Shown: piece by piece, positions 13,055 through 25,500 of the stretch
How positions within the stretch are numbered: position 1 is the first letter of the stretch
Layout of the letters: each line of letters starts with the position of its first letter
Assembly (NCBI GenBank): GCA_016785225.1
Contig: JAFBJZ010000112.1
Span: forward strand, 1,240,001 to 1,304,000
Source: Psettodes erumei
Lineage: Eukaryota; Chordata; Actinopteri; Pleuronectiformes; Psettodidae
Direction of reading: 5' to 3'
DNA length: 64,000 nucleotides
Notes under the pieces: model-generated
The model's database searches: none
What the model saw: the letters and a program-made list of their open reading frames with translations, nothing else
What the model was told of the DNA's origin: nothing
Program-made: the position numbers and the translations under genes

Positions 13055-16000
13055 TTACCCAGTGTCGTCAGGCATGTCCTGATCAGCCTCCGCAGCGGAC
13101 GACTCCACGTCTGCGTCCGCGCTGCTCTCGCTGCCCTGAGCCGACAGACCGCACGGAGACTCCGGGCTCACACTTTCGCCGCTGCGATAAGACACAGGCA
13201 CACAACCAGGTGGTCTGTAAGGACCTAATTACTACATCCAGTGCCGTTTTAGCTCCGAGAGCTTGCGCGCGGACTGTAATTACCACAGTCATTTGTTCTG
13301 TCAATGACACAGCACGGGTTTGCGAAACAGATGTGTGCGTGTGCCCACTGACTTGATATGTTTCTCCAGTAGCAGAATGGCATGCTCTCTCTCCTCCAGC
13401 CTCCTCTTCAGGGAGGCGATTTCCCTCTGCTTTTCCAGCAGCTCCTTCTGGAGGCGATAGTTGCTCTCCTCCAGAGTCTCGCAGAACGCCTGGAGGGAGG
13501 AGAAAAAAAAACAAAAAACAGAGGAAGGAAAAACAGGAGATATTTGCAGACGGTAGAAACAAAGGGTGGGGGGGGTGGACGAGTCCTGGGCAGCAGAGGG
13601 AAGCAGGAGAGGATGGCAACATTTATTCTGTCTTAGTCTTCCCACTCATCTCAAGCTTATTCCTTCTAGGTTCAAACTGTCGCAAACAGACAGGTTTGAC
13701 AACTTCGCCGAGAACGTCCTTTTGGAGTTTTTGCACATACCATTTAATTTTAGGTACCCAGGCCCATGTCAGTGAGGCTCACACTGTGCACAGAGAGATG
13801 ACGCAGGCCTATATGCAAAGCATTTACTGTACAGCCTGGCCCGGCACACCTGTGGCATACTGGCCTGAACCTGAACCACTTTTCTGAAGGATTACAGCAG
13901 CACACTGTCTTTCTGTGGTCCATCAACATCTGGCTGAGGCCAGCACTGATAAAAAAGAGTGATGAATTAGGGAGGAAAATTCAATTTACCACGCGCACAG
14001 TGTTCATTTTGCTCCACTCGCAGTGTCAGCAAAATCAGATGCATTAGTCAGTACAGTGTAACAGATGTTCGGGGAGGGGGTTGTCCAGAAGTCTGAGGCC
14101 ACGCTCGCGCTGCGTTTACAGTATGGGTGAGATTCCACTACAGTGTGCAGAACACTTACCCTGCTCTCCTCTAAACTGTCAAAGGGCCCAGGTGGATCAT
14201 CCAGACAGAGAAACTCTCTCACTGCCAGGCTGTCGGCGAGAAAGAACGGTGTCATATCCGCGTGTTCGCTCACACGATACACTCAAACTCTGTTTAACTG
14301 CAGAAAAGAGCAATGACATTGTTCTATAGAATTGATATTCATGTTCTTCTTTTCTTCATGATACCAAGCACTGATGCAATTCCACTGCATTAAACAACAT
14401 GTTTGAAAGTGATGGATTAGGAACCTCCATTTTTCCCTTAAAAGAAATCACTGTTTAAGTTCAACAGTACTGCAACAGCAGGATACAAACTCAAACTAGA
14501 GGTAAATGACTCCTGTTTAAAAAAAAAAAAAATCTAAAAATCTTCTTCACTGCTCTAAAATACTAGTTGAAGGTGGCTGCACAGAAGCACTTCCTACATA
14601 GGCTGATGTTTTAGAGGAGAGAAGAAGAATTGATTTCCAGGAAAACTGCAGTTTTCATCCAGGTGTGAAACTATCAAGTTGTTAATGAAGTATCGCATGT
14701 GGTTTGAGATCAGTGCATGGACTCGTGATCCAGTGTTTTAGGCGGCATTGGATGCATTTCTATATCAGAAGAACTCTTCCTGACATAACCAACAGAAAAT
14801 CAAGATAACAGCTTTCGCCTGCACTGAAACAAAACCTTGCTTTGTTTGGGGGTTTGTTTGCTGTTGAAAAAGCAGAAATTCTCACTGACTACATAGTGGA
14901 TATGAAAATGCGTTAACTGCCCGGTAACACTGCAATCACAGAGTAACGTTGTCACATACCAGTTGGCAATGTCCTTATGTGCAACCAGGTTTTGCAAGAA
15001 GGCCTGCAGCCCCAGCTGCCTGTCCTCCAGGAAGTCACTGTCGTAGTTATCTTTGAACCAGCGCTTAGGAGGCAGCGAGAGGCGGAAGCCGGGGAACATC
15101 TCCTTCAGCTACACGACAGACACACCGAGTGAGTATCACATGATCTACATGCAGTTGAAGAGGACAATTTCATAAGCTTATTGACATGCAAGGCCATAAC
15201 GCAGAGGCAAAGCCAGTTCTGGCTGCATGAGATCAGCTTTGGGAGTTGTACTGACAACAGGTGTCAGCTTACAAAGCAGGAAGCAGGTTCATGTGCATGT
15301 GCATGTAAACACATGACACACTTTTCACGCTTGGTAGCCTGAGCCATGTGCATAAACTGTGAACGCTGGGCGAGGTCCAGACTTCCAGAAAAACAACCTT
15401 CGCTGCCAGCCACACAGCATGCCCTGAAAAGCTGATAATTTGTTGACCATGCTAGGTATCTACGCTGCCGTTTATCTCAACTATAAGCGCATGTTTGGCT
15501 TGTCTGTGCGGGTCAAGTGCGCCATAACTCTCGCTTTCTGCTGTACGCCTTAATAATTCAACCGAGGAATAGCATCCAGGTGTCTGCGCTCATGTGCCTG
15601 AATGATTAAGCTGATTTACTGCTTCGTGGTTGTGTCTCTGCCAGCCAGTCAAGTTGCGGGAAACATGGTCACGATTTCCACCTCTGGGCCCTGAGAGTTG
15701 TTTTTGTAGAACATTAGGATGTCACGTTGGAGCTGACCTTTGGGATCTAAAATGCCATCACCATCATTGTACCCTATTTGTGTAAAAATGGTAATCCTGG
15801 CAGTCTTGATTAGGGATCATTAATTTTTATTGATATTGATACCAGTTTTGAGACCGCTTAACGATCCAGGTCTTTACCGACACTTTTCTGCTATTTGGTG
15901 GCGAGATGAGACAACAATAACTTGTTTTCAGAACCAGGATGGCTTTTATTGTTTAGCTTTGAGTCTATAACTGCTTGATTTCACTGCTGATGCTGAGCAT

Positions 16001-18330
16001 TTATTTGAAATGGAATATGAATGAAATGGAAACACAACTATGAGAATATGTGTATGTGTATGTTATATATGAGATCAAAGAACAATACACTGTATTGATG
16101 AGCACAGCGTGTCTCGATCCCCATCCCTGGTCTTCATATACTCCACAGTAAGAGCGGAGGCACAAAGTAAACACTGCAGCGGCTTCTTTGGAAAGCCACA
16201 GGAATGGAGGACAGGATGTCCACACCCCCTCTATAGCCTCTCTCTCTCTGTTGAATGAAGTGTGTTCCACCTCCTGTGTTTCCATTCTCTTAGCCTACCA
16301 TTACTCTGTCTGGATAAGTTCCACCTGTTTTAAAATGTGCGCATGATAAACAGGTTTAATTAAGCTTTCGGAGGCCTTCAGAGATCATTTCTGCCCGTTT
16401 GGAGTATTTTGCCCTTCTGTAATCTGCGACTAAGTTGTCGTTCCTGACACCACAGCTCGGCTCTTTTGGTATTTGGGAACAGTGGGCTTCTTTGTGCAGC
16501 TCAAATCGCTTCTGCAGTGCACTCAAAAACAAAAGAAAGCATGCTGGCTAAAGAGCTGATGGTCAAACACAGTCTGCAAACATGGAGGGTTTATCACAAA
16601 ACAGAGCTGAGGACGGTCTGGAAATTGGAAACGGCCCACACCTTCCACACAATTACTACAGTACACACCGTCTAGCTATATATGTAGAGACAACACTGAG
16701 ACTCACCTTGTCGTTGAGCCTGGAGAAGTCTGTGTACCGTCTAAACACAACCCAGCTGTCATCTGAAGTCTTCTTCACCAGGATCTTATACACCTGCAGC
16801 ACGGAAAAGACAAACACCCACAGTCACACAAACTTGTGAGACGCCGTCCTCCACCACGTATCACATAAATCAACACACTACAGAAAATCAGACTAAATTA
16901 AAGAGTGAAGTCACATTGCCTACTTTGCTAAGGTGATTTAAAAAGCCCCCAGGCCGTTCAGTGACCTGATGTAACACAGCAGAGGTGTAAAGGATCTCTG
17001 TCCTCCTCATCTCTCATCGTAGCCCACAATTACCCCCCCAAATTTCAGCTTCTGTGCTGGAGTCAACCAATCCATCTGATGACAACTCTGCAATTACTCA
17101 GATCACAGAGCAACACGTTCCTCCATGCCCTTGCTAAGCGTCTGAAGATGATTTGTATCCACGTAAGAATCTGTGTGCAGAGGAAATGCTGATATTCAGT
17201 CTCTAATAAGCATCACACCCTGTGCATGTTTATCCCATTTGATAAAGTACTCTGCCAACCTACAGGTCACCATGTGCTAAATAACACAGCATTGCATCTT
17301 TAAGCAGAGGTGACTGGGGATGCATGGATTCCACTTTATTTCATACTGAGTTCAAGTACAAGTACATACGTTTGAGTACTTGCCGATACTGAGTACCAAA
17401 TAATAGCAGTACAGATGTAACTCTACTTTCAAAACTTGTTGTGTTGTCATCAGATGTTGCTCATGTTGTTATTGACGGTGCACGAGGGGATCACATACAA
17501 GTACTGTCACTTTCCATCACGATTCAGCTCTGTGTGTGTGTGTGTGTGTGTGCGTGTGTGTGTGTATGAGAGAGAGAGAGCAGAGAGATGAATGAACTGA
17601 GATACGCTGCCTTTTTATATGAATATATATAGAAATGTATTGACACTCAGTTCATCAGTTTGTGTTGGTCAGTGTTGATATTGTGTAACTGCCCACCACA
17701 TATGAGTCAGCGTGTGTCATCTTCATTTATTTTCAAATATGTGATGACACTGCTCCTGCTGCCTCAATCTGCTCAGTTTGAGTTGCAGTAAAGTGGTATC
17801 AGACACAGAGTAGTTTTATGAGTATGACCACATGAGCACAGTCGCAGGCCAATACTCGATACTGGCTTTGGTGTCGGTGCATCCCTAGCATTGACACTAC
17901 ACAGTTTCCACAAGCCTGTCATTATATCACATTAGCTGATTTTCTGGTTTCCTACCGTGAACTTGGCCCTCTCCTCCATGACTTCATAGCCCAGCACAGT
18001 GGGGGTGATAGGCCTCTCATCGCCTTGCTGGCTTCCAGCAGGATCTGATATGGAGCGGGGGCAGCTGGAGTACTCCACTGATGGCTCCAGAGTCCCGTTG
18101 ACCCTGGCCCGCATCACAGGGCTCTGGAGGGCCGGTGGCGTCCGGCTGCCTCTGTCTGTGCAACGGGACTGGCGCTGGGAGCCTAACCCTCCGAATCCTC
18201 TTCCGTGGTCCTCCGAGCTGCTGGAGACGCTGCCTAGCGACGAGGCTCTCTGGGGCCGCCTCAGCTTGTTGCTACCGCGTGACAAGGCTCTGTCCATTGG
18301 CACGGGGACAGGCACAAAAGGTGACGCCAT
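13055..18330 (-). CDS. snx16: sorting nexin 16, six coding exons, 314 aa
   Basis: Coding exons in reading order are 18330-17956, 16793-16707, 15108-14960, 14229-14160, 13489-13353 and 13181-13055 (TAA). They sum to 945 bases with consistent phases, and all introns are GT-AG. The product is an endosomal phosphoinositide-binding sorting nexin. Residues 1-110 are a Ser/Arg-rich tail beginning MASPFVPVPVP. The PX domain follows (about 112-225), with the FRRYTDFSRL core and the PPKRWFKDN segment. Next comes the DDPPGPFDSLEESR linker, a charged coiled coil (about 228-270) and an acidic Ser/Asp-rich tail ending MPDDTG. This order matches vertebrate SNX16 as I know it (about 344 aa in human); the fish tail is shorter. 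An in-frame ATG five codons upstream (18345) exists, but MASPF fits the family start. Part of the first coding exon has a dead copy at 29989-30113. Confidence 0.95.
17315..17888. mobile_element. hAT-like miniature element with internal microsatellite, in snx16 intron
   Basis: It starts ggggatgcatgg and ends ggtgcatcccta. Stretches such as ctttcaaaacttg and gtactt...gtac match the 153-bp element in inverted order. A (GT)n and (GA)n tract occupies about 17529-17581. Confidence 0.55.
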
Positions 18331-18483
18331 CTTCCTGAGCTGCACGCTCCTGCCCCGCCGCCGCAGAAGTCAACGAGGTTTCCCCACTCAGACGCCGAGC
18401 CTGCTTTGCTTCTGCAGCGCCGTGTGATGACGGAGTGAGGCAGTAATGCTCACCCTGAGGAGCTGGCAAAGACTCTGAATATC
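17956..18483 (-). other. snx16: snx16 exon 2: 5' UTR plus first coding exon
   Basis: On the minus strand a pyrimidine-rich tract ending tttgtgcag gives an acceptor just before 18483. About 153 bases of 5' UTR precede the ATG at 18330. The exon ends at 17956 with donor gtagga after the codons for RAKFT. The 125 codons here encode the disordered N-terminal tail and the first strand of the PX domain. Confidence 0.75.
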
Positions 18484-19768
18484 CTGCACAAAAAAAGAAA
18501 GATTGGGTGTCTACTTGCATTCACCTTGATTTAAATTGGTTAAATATAGAGAGCATACTGGGATCCTCAGAATCCCAGTAATTTACACAAGTGGAGCAAA
18601 ATCTGTTGGCAATCTTTACCCTGAAATAAGGGTACCAGACTGTGAGGGCAGATCAATTATTGATATGATCCAAATGCCATTCATAATTTATGGCTTTTCA
18701 CGTTATGTTTAAAAGGCATGACGAGGGAAAAAAAAAAGCCTGTTCACATTTGGAGATAAGCCGTGTGATTAGTTCTGACCTGCAGAAGAGGAGTTTGTAT
18801 GTTATACGGCCTGAAACCAATTTCTGCTCAGACTCACTGAGAGACAGGGTTCGCGTGAAATTAGCATCTGCCCTGTGCCTGTGCGTGACCAGAAATGAGA
18901 ACTTTAATAACACGCTTATAACAAACGCTGACTGATGGCGGTATATGTAGAAAGACAAAATAAATATCCGTGTCAAATCCAGTCCAGAGGACAAAAAAGC
19001 GAATGGTTACAAAGAGGATGATAAGGTAATTACGAGCAGATGATGACATATTATTACCGCACACTCACTCTTGTCAGAGTGCACAACTCGTGAGACCTGG
19101 GACCTGAGGCAACGGAGCAACAAAGCGCTGGCTGCCAACTACAATGTTTCATACTTTTTTTTGACGTGCAAAGCAACCGGTTGACAAGTATTCAGGAAGT
19201 GAACTTAGCCAGCGAGCTAACTAAGATTCGTGACGTGCGCTTACGGACACAGGCAGAACTCCATTCATAAAATGTGTCACTGTCGGTGGTCTGAGTAACG
19301 CGTCCCTTCTTATCGGTTCAGGCCCTCAGATTAGTGGCAGTAGCCGACACTTTGTAATAGTGTAGGTAGTTGGGATATTTGAGTAAATACTGCATAGGGA
19401 GTTGAACAGTTTCAATACAAAATCACTGTCAATGCTACATCTAAAATAACCTACCTAGCTACAGTAGCTTGCAGGTCACAACAGTCGACACAAAGTAGGT
19501 TAAGTCAAATTCGGTTAAATATGAGTTGCTTGTGATGTTAGATTCGTGGTAGCTCGTAAAAGGAGTTTTGGTAATTTGAATAAGGTATTTTGCCAATAAT
19601 AAACAGGGTGACTCCTAATCGACATATTTTTGAACGGCGTTTTGTGTCTGTCCCGCTGAAAAACCCTGGGATGCAAGCTATCACGTTACGTCCACGCTAG
19701 CTAGTAAGCCTGCTAATAGTGCATGTGGACACTGCGAATGTGACGCGGTGACAAGGACTTTCGCTTAC

Positions 19769-19960
19769 CGTAGGAAGTAACAATGTCCTTCCCCTTCATA
19801 AAACTGTTTTACTCGACACACACACAACCTGATGTCTGTTTGTCTCGGTGCTGTTTATCCACTGCTCTCTCTCCTCCACTGTCCCCTTCATAGCCTCGGC
19901 TCTGCTCACAGCGGCAGCAGTTCTTGATGGCGGCCAGCTGAGGGCGCCGTGTCACACACA
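19769..19960 (-). promoter_or_regulatory. snx16: putative snx16 non-coding exon 1 and promoter
   Basis: The stretch is locally GC/CpG-rich compared with its neighbours. It contains a GATGGCGGC motif (YY1-like, near 19926 on the plus strand), common close to TATA-less start sites. On the minus strand a good donor (gtaagc) follows position 19769, so the segment can be a 5' UTR exon spliced to the acceptor before 18483. The exact transcription start is not visible; the upper boundary is approximate. Confidence 0.5.
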
Positions 19961-20046
19961 ACGCTGCGCCGAGTCGGACTCTGCAGCCAGAGAAAGTAGT
20001 GCCGCCCGGATTTAACCAAACTGAAAACAGTCGCTTTCATTTTAAG

Positions 20047-20555
20047 TAGTGGTGTGCGATACTGCATATTTTGTTATCGATCCGATACCAAGTAAATACG
20101 GGCCAGTATAGCCGATACCGATACCGATACTTATCAATAAATAAGGTGGATGCGTCATTGAATTGCTAAATCTCAATTAATTTTCATGACTTTAAGTGTT
20201 TTTTTGTGATGTTTCCTTTATTATTATTAAATAGTTAAAACCCATGACAGAATTAGGGCAAAATTTATAATTAAATAGAAAATGCTTTATTATCAAATGT
20301 TTTAAGAAAAATCTGACTCATGTGACGGCGCAGCATCTAAACACAAGAGGGGGGGGGCAAAGTGTGCCTGCTCTGCACTGACACAAGAGCGGCGAGGCCG
20401 GCGACCTGGCTGTTTCCTCTTTGCCGAAACCGCAGCATTGCAAAAAGAGCGGAACTTAAAGTAAAGAACCGATCTCACCAGGCTAGTATCAATCCGGTAC
20501 CGATACCGACTTGGTATCGACACTATCGATATTTGGATCGATTCGCCCACCACTA
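20047..20555 (+). mobile_element. non-autonomous hAT-type element, copy 1
   Basis: It starts TAGTGGTGTGCGATAC and ends CGCCCACCACTA, imperfect inverted ends, and has no transposase. Flanking 8-mers ATTTTAAG and GTTTTAAG differ at one base, as expected for an old 8-bp target duplication. The interior is rich in ATCGATA/GATACC motifs. It lies upstream of gene A, between it and snx16. Confidence 0.75.
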
Positions 20556-20819
20556 GTTTTAAGTCCATCGTTAAAGCTGATGTGGATGCAGGTTCTGAGA
20601 GCTGAGATAAACAGCTCAGTGCTGGGAGTATGAAAAGAGGGGTGAACTCAGAGTTTGTTCTACTATATATTTCCAGGAATTCAGTTTGACCCAACATGCA
20701 ACAAATCTCACAAGTCCCTCCGTTGGAGATTTTTTTTTGTTTTTGTTTCGTAAAGCCGAATAGATTTGTCAACTTTTCAAAAGAAGATAATGCATGTACA
20801 TGACTAAAATTAGAAAGTG

Positions 20820-21219
20820 TTGTTATCCAATGCCAAAAATTTCAGCACGAGAGTAAGTGCAGATTCTCTAACTAAAGTATGTACCGTGCACGTTTAGGTT
20901 GGACATTTTTGGATTTACAGTGCCCTTATACATTTTAGATACATGTTTCTATATTGATGTTTGGATTATTTGGGGTCATACGAGGCAAATGCCGCTCGAA
21001 AGCGGCACAAGACATGTAACCAAATTATGATCTGGGTGGGTGTGTCACTGATCGGTTTGGTTTCTGGACACATTCTCAAGCTGCAGCCACCTACTTTATT
21101 TGGGTGTGTCTGTCTCTAACATCGCAAAAGCGAATTCAAGCAGAAAAGTTCGTTTTCCTAGGAATTCCTGTTGCTCCAAGGTTACACATCACTTCTGAAT
21201 TGGAGAGGAGTGTCCGCAG
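20820..21219 (+). promoter_or_regulatory. putative promoter and non-coding exon 1 of serpin gene A
   Basis: The other serpin genes have a non-coding first exon followed by an intron that ends just before a short leader and the ATG. In gene A the acceptor is at 22261-22263. The best upstream donor I see is gtaaag after 21219, following tggagaggagtgtccgcag. The 400 bases before it recur in diverged form at 30185-31110 and 43960-44330. The exon assignment is inference; the recurrence is seen directly. Confidence 0.35.
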
Positions 21220-22268
21220 GTAAAGAGTATTGTCTTACTGACGCTTTCCCATCGCTAGACAATGTAGTTTCTAAAGAAATTGAGATGGGATTGCTGGCTT
21301 CTGGAAAAGGTGACGCTTAAATGTGTTGCTGGCTGCTAAAACAAATGTCTGGCGCTTGACTGATGGAAATGCCTGGAGCTAATTTGTACTGTTGCCTTAA
21401 ATTTGTGTAAACTGGTAAATGGCATACAGCAATTCCAAGTTTAAATAGAGCAAGCTTGAAAATTTATAAATTTATTTTAGTTGAGTGAGTTTAGTTGTTG
21501 AAATCTAGTGACATTGAGTATAAATTACAGAGAAATAGCGATTTAAGTGCCGGTGTGTGTGTGTTTTTTGTTTGTTATCACCGTAGGCAAACATTTGCAT
21601 GAAGCAGGAGATGAAGACCTTTGGGGAACTTTGGCAGTTCTAGCATTTTAAATCAACATTATTATATATCTTCTTATATATATCTTTGTTAGATTATCTG
21701 AAACATTCATGTAGTACATGAACATCCACCTGCACACACACACACAGCACAATCTCATTTGTGTCCTCTCAGCTGCGTTTGGGACTGAAACAGGGGTTGG
21801 ATACATTACCAGTGAAAAAGTCATTGTCACGCAGGGCATTTGCCATGTGTGTTGTCTTGGTCTGACATATGTGTCCCACTGCATGTGTAGATATAGAGCT
21901 CCATACTCACAGTATCTGATAACTGTATTCAAAGACCTACCCTTTATTCTTTCACTGGTTCCTATTTTATATTCCCTACATTTAGCACTTTATCATTTAT
22001 ATTATTATTTCTTATGACATGTCCTATGATACTGTTTTTATTCCTATTGTTTATTCTTTATCTTTTTGTATAGTTACTTTCAGTGTCTCATCCTAAGCAT
22101 TTCATTTTAAAGATGACATTAAAGCTGAACTGACTCCTACCACATGGAACATTTTTGCAAACTATTTTAATATATATACAATTTTGTGTGGGAGTGCATC
22201 TTAAATAACAAAGCCTAGTTTTAATCCAGTTGTTAATGCTCTGCCATCATTTTTTCATAACAGACTCA

Positions 22269-22453
22269 ATGGCATCATCAACCCCTCTGTCCAAGGCCAA
22301 CACCACCTTTTCTCTGGCTTTGTTCAAAAAGCTGAGTGATGAAGACAAGACCGCAAATGTCTTCTACTCTCCTTTTAGCATCTCTTCAGCCCTGGCTATG
22401 GTGTTGCTGGGGGCCGGAGGCAACACAGCCACACAGATGTCAGAGGTAAAGTA

Positions 22454-22533
<80 letters not shown>

Positions 22534-25500
22534 ATTAACTGTGAAAAGTTACAGCTCCATGTCGACCAAAGTTGTTATACAGGCACACATTCAGCTGTCA
22601 CTGCAAAAGTTGTGTATCTGGTTCAAGATGTGACTATTGTTTTGGCACCATATCATTGCGTGAAAGAAAAATTGAGGTGTGGTTCAGAACATGAGAAGCT
22701 CTCTCATGCTCATGTGCTTTCATGCTCACAGGGCACTGGGTGTATGGTGCACCGACATTTTCCGTTTATATCACACTGAAATAGAGACACAGAAACAGAA
22801 AATAATCATTCAAATGTACAGAGGTGGAGTGATTATGAAATGCAGAAAACATGTGCAAATCCAAATGAGTGAATTTCAGTGGTGGAAAGTTACTTCGTAC
22901 TTTTACTCAAGTACTGTTTTTAATTGTAGTTTTCAGCTACCATACACATTTCCATATATGTTAATGCATCAATAATAACAGTGAAACAGCATGATACATA
23001 ATAAAACAGTGACAAGGGCCACTTTTTCTGCATGCTTACAAGTTTTACTTTGAAGACTTTATGATTATTTTGCTTTAATATTTCTTATATTCTTATATTT
23101 TAACTGTAATGGATTATTTGTGGTATTGCTAATAAGCCACGGATCTAAATACTTGTGTTTTGTTAAAGTAACACCATAAGCAAATCCAAAATGTAGTCTG
23201 AGATAAATGAAAAATAACTGAAAACATAATATAAGAACACTGACAATACATGCTTGCACCATGCATGGAGTAAGATATGAACAGAATTTAATTTTATGGT
23301 CATTTTATTTAATTGGATACACTGAATACATGGCAGCCTCATTTTGATTAATCATGTGCTGTGAATAAAGTCTGATTTTGTGTCCAACTGGAATGTTGAT
23401 GAGCAACAGATGTGAGACTGATAGATGCCACTGAACTGCACAGTGCCTGTTTCCACAGGAGTGGTAATAGTGAACATTTGAGTGTAGGTGTTGACTTTGA
23501 CTCTGACTTTACAGGTTAACAAAAGAGTAATCTTGCTTGAGAGTCATCAGAAAGTATAATGGAAACATATGCATGCCTTGGCTTGTATGTGTAATTCTAA
23601 GCAGTTGCAATGCTTTAGTTTTCATTTACCTGTGCATTATGTTGTCCTGCCACACACAGGCACACACACGCGTGCACACACCCATCAGCTACCATCTTTA
23701 AAATGGTAGCTGACTGGAGATGAGAAGCAGGTGATCACCAGAATTGGCAGGAGATTCATTAGCCATACCTGGTACCTGTACCATGCCCACACCTACTGGA
23801 GAGAGAGAGGGAAAAAAGAGATTCAGAACCTGGAAACAGGGCAGGGCAGGTCCAGATCCTGGCACACACACACACACACACACACACAATGCAAAACTCA
23901 AAAAAGGTAAAAAGGTCCTACTCTTAAGAGAATCTACCATTTGTACCCCTAGGTCCTCTGCTTCACGGAGAACCAGCCACCGCAGCGGGCAGCAGAACAG
24001 ATTCAGAGGCAGACACAGCTGACCTCCGGACTGCAAAAGGTGGTAGCAAAGCCGACAGTCAAGGGATGATTAATGTTTAATGGTGGGTGTGGTCATCTGG
24101 TGAGGAATCCTGATATATTGGTTCCAGGGTATTACACACTTAATTTCCTTGTGCTTTTCTGGATACTTTGCCAATATGGTTGCGAAATACAAATCTTAGT
24201 GTGAAGCTCAAAACCACAAAACCAGTGGATTAATGCAACTGATGGGAAATTCAGCATTTTCACACACAAGAAAAGCAGACCATCCTTAATGTTCTCAGGT
24301 CCTCACTGAGGAGGAGAGTTGAAAATAGCATGATGGTGGGTAAACTGCGGGCAACTGTGTGTGTAAATGCTTTCTAAAATGGCTTTCCCATGGATTATCT
24401 TACATTTATCTTGATGGTGTTAATACTTTTTTGAACTGTTTGTGCCTTCTCTCCAAAAGGTGCTGGGGGATCTCAGAAAGAGAAATGATACCAATGAAAA
24501 CTTCAGGATCTTGGGGTTGAAGGTTGCTTTAATTACAATAAATGATGAGAACACTGATGCCAAAATCATCCAGTTTCAGGATCACATTGCATCATTCCAT
24601 GCTAACAAGCTGGCACAGATAAACTAACATTATTTAGAATGCCAAGGCAGTGGCAGCATCCAAAAGTGAAAGGCAGACCCTGCAGGAGAAAAGCGATCAT
24701 GGTCTGGAGGGTACTGATTCATGAAGAAAATTCCAAAAAGGTTTAATGACGGAGCATGGAGCACTAGGTGTCTGTTCTCAACATTTATCCGCAGAGCTAT
24801 CCACCAGGCTGATGGGCTAGTTTAACATAACGCACAGTTGTCTTTCATCTGTCACTGGCTCAGTGTGTCTGTGTAACACGCAGGTCTTCTCTGGCTGTTT
24901 GCAGTGCCTGAAACCTCAGGACTGTCAGGATGACATCCACACCAGCTTTGGTCAACTGCTGAGAGAGCTCAACAAGGCTGATGCTTCGTATGCCCTCAGT
25001 GTCGCAAACAGACTGTTTGGGGAGCAGTCCTACCAGTTTGTTGAGGTAGATTGTGTGTGTGTGTGTCTGAATAAATTATTTGGTGAGGAATTGACCTGCA
25101 ATCCTACAGTTTGGTGTGTGGATTCGGCAACATGGCCTTAAATTCAAACCTGTAATCGTGCAGGCCTCCTCAGTCCAACTCATTCTTTCCTTTCCTTGGA
25201 GGCATCAATAAAGCAAAGCTGACATTTTTTAGATCTGAACATGTATACCATTGGTGTAAACTTTAAAACTTTCCAATAATAATAAAACATAACATGTAAA
25301 AACTGGGTTAAAATGAAACCCTTCTCCATAGCTGCATTAAAACGTGTTTCCTGTGGCACCATAGGAGTTAATCATATATTAATTCAATGTGATCATAGTG
25401 TGATGTTATCCAGGATTAACAAATGCATCTTGTGTTCAGAAAACAGTCAATTATGCCTGTGAATTGGTTAATTGGTATGTAATGGTAGTATGTGTATTCA

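Noticed and set aside
13083..13622. A 179-codon frame on the minus strand over the 3' end of snx16
   Set aside because: It runs through an snx16 intron in the wrong frame for both exons; the snx16 exons at 13489-13353 and 13181-13055 explain the coding signal.
18272..18520. Overlapping open frames on both strands across snx16 coding exon 1
   Set aside because: They are shadows of the GC-rich snx16 exon, whose own frame matches the family and splices correctly.
22679..22975. A 98-codon frame in gene A intron
   Set aside because: No family resemblance and no splice sites in phase with neighbouring exons; it lies within intron sequence that is duplicated as relic DNA elsewhere.
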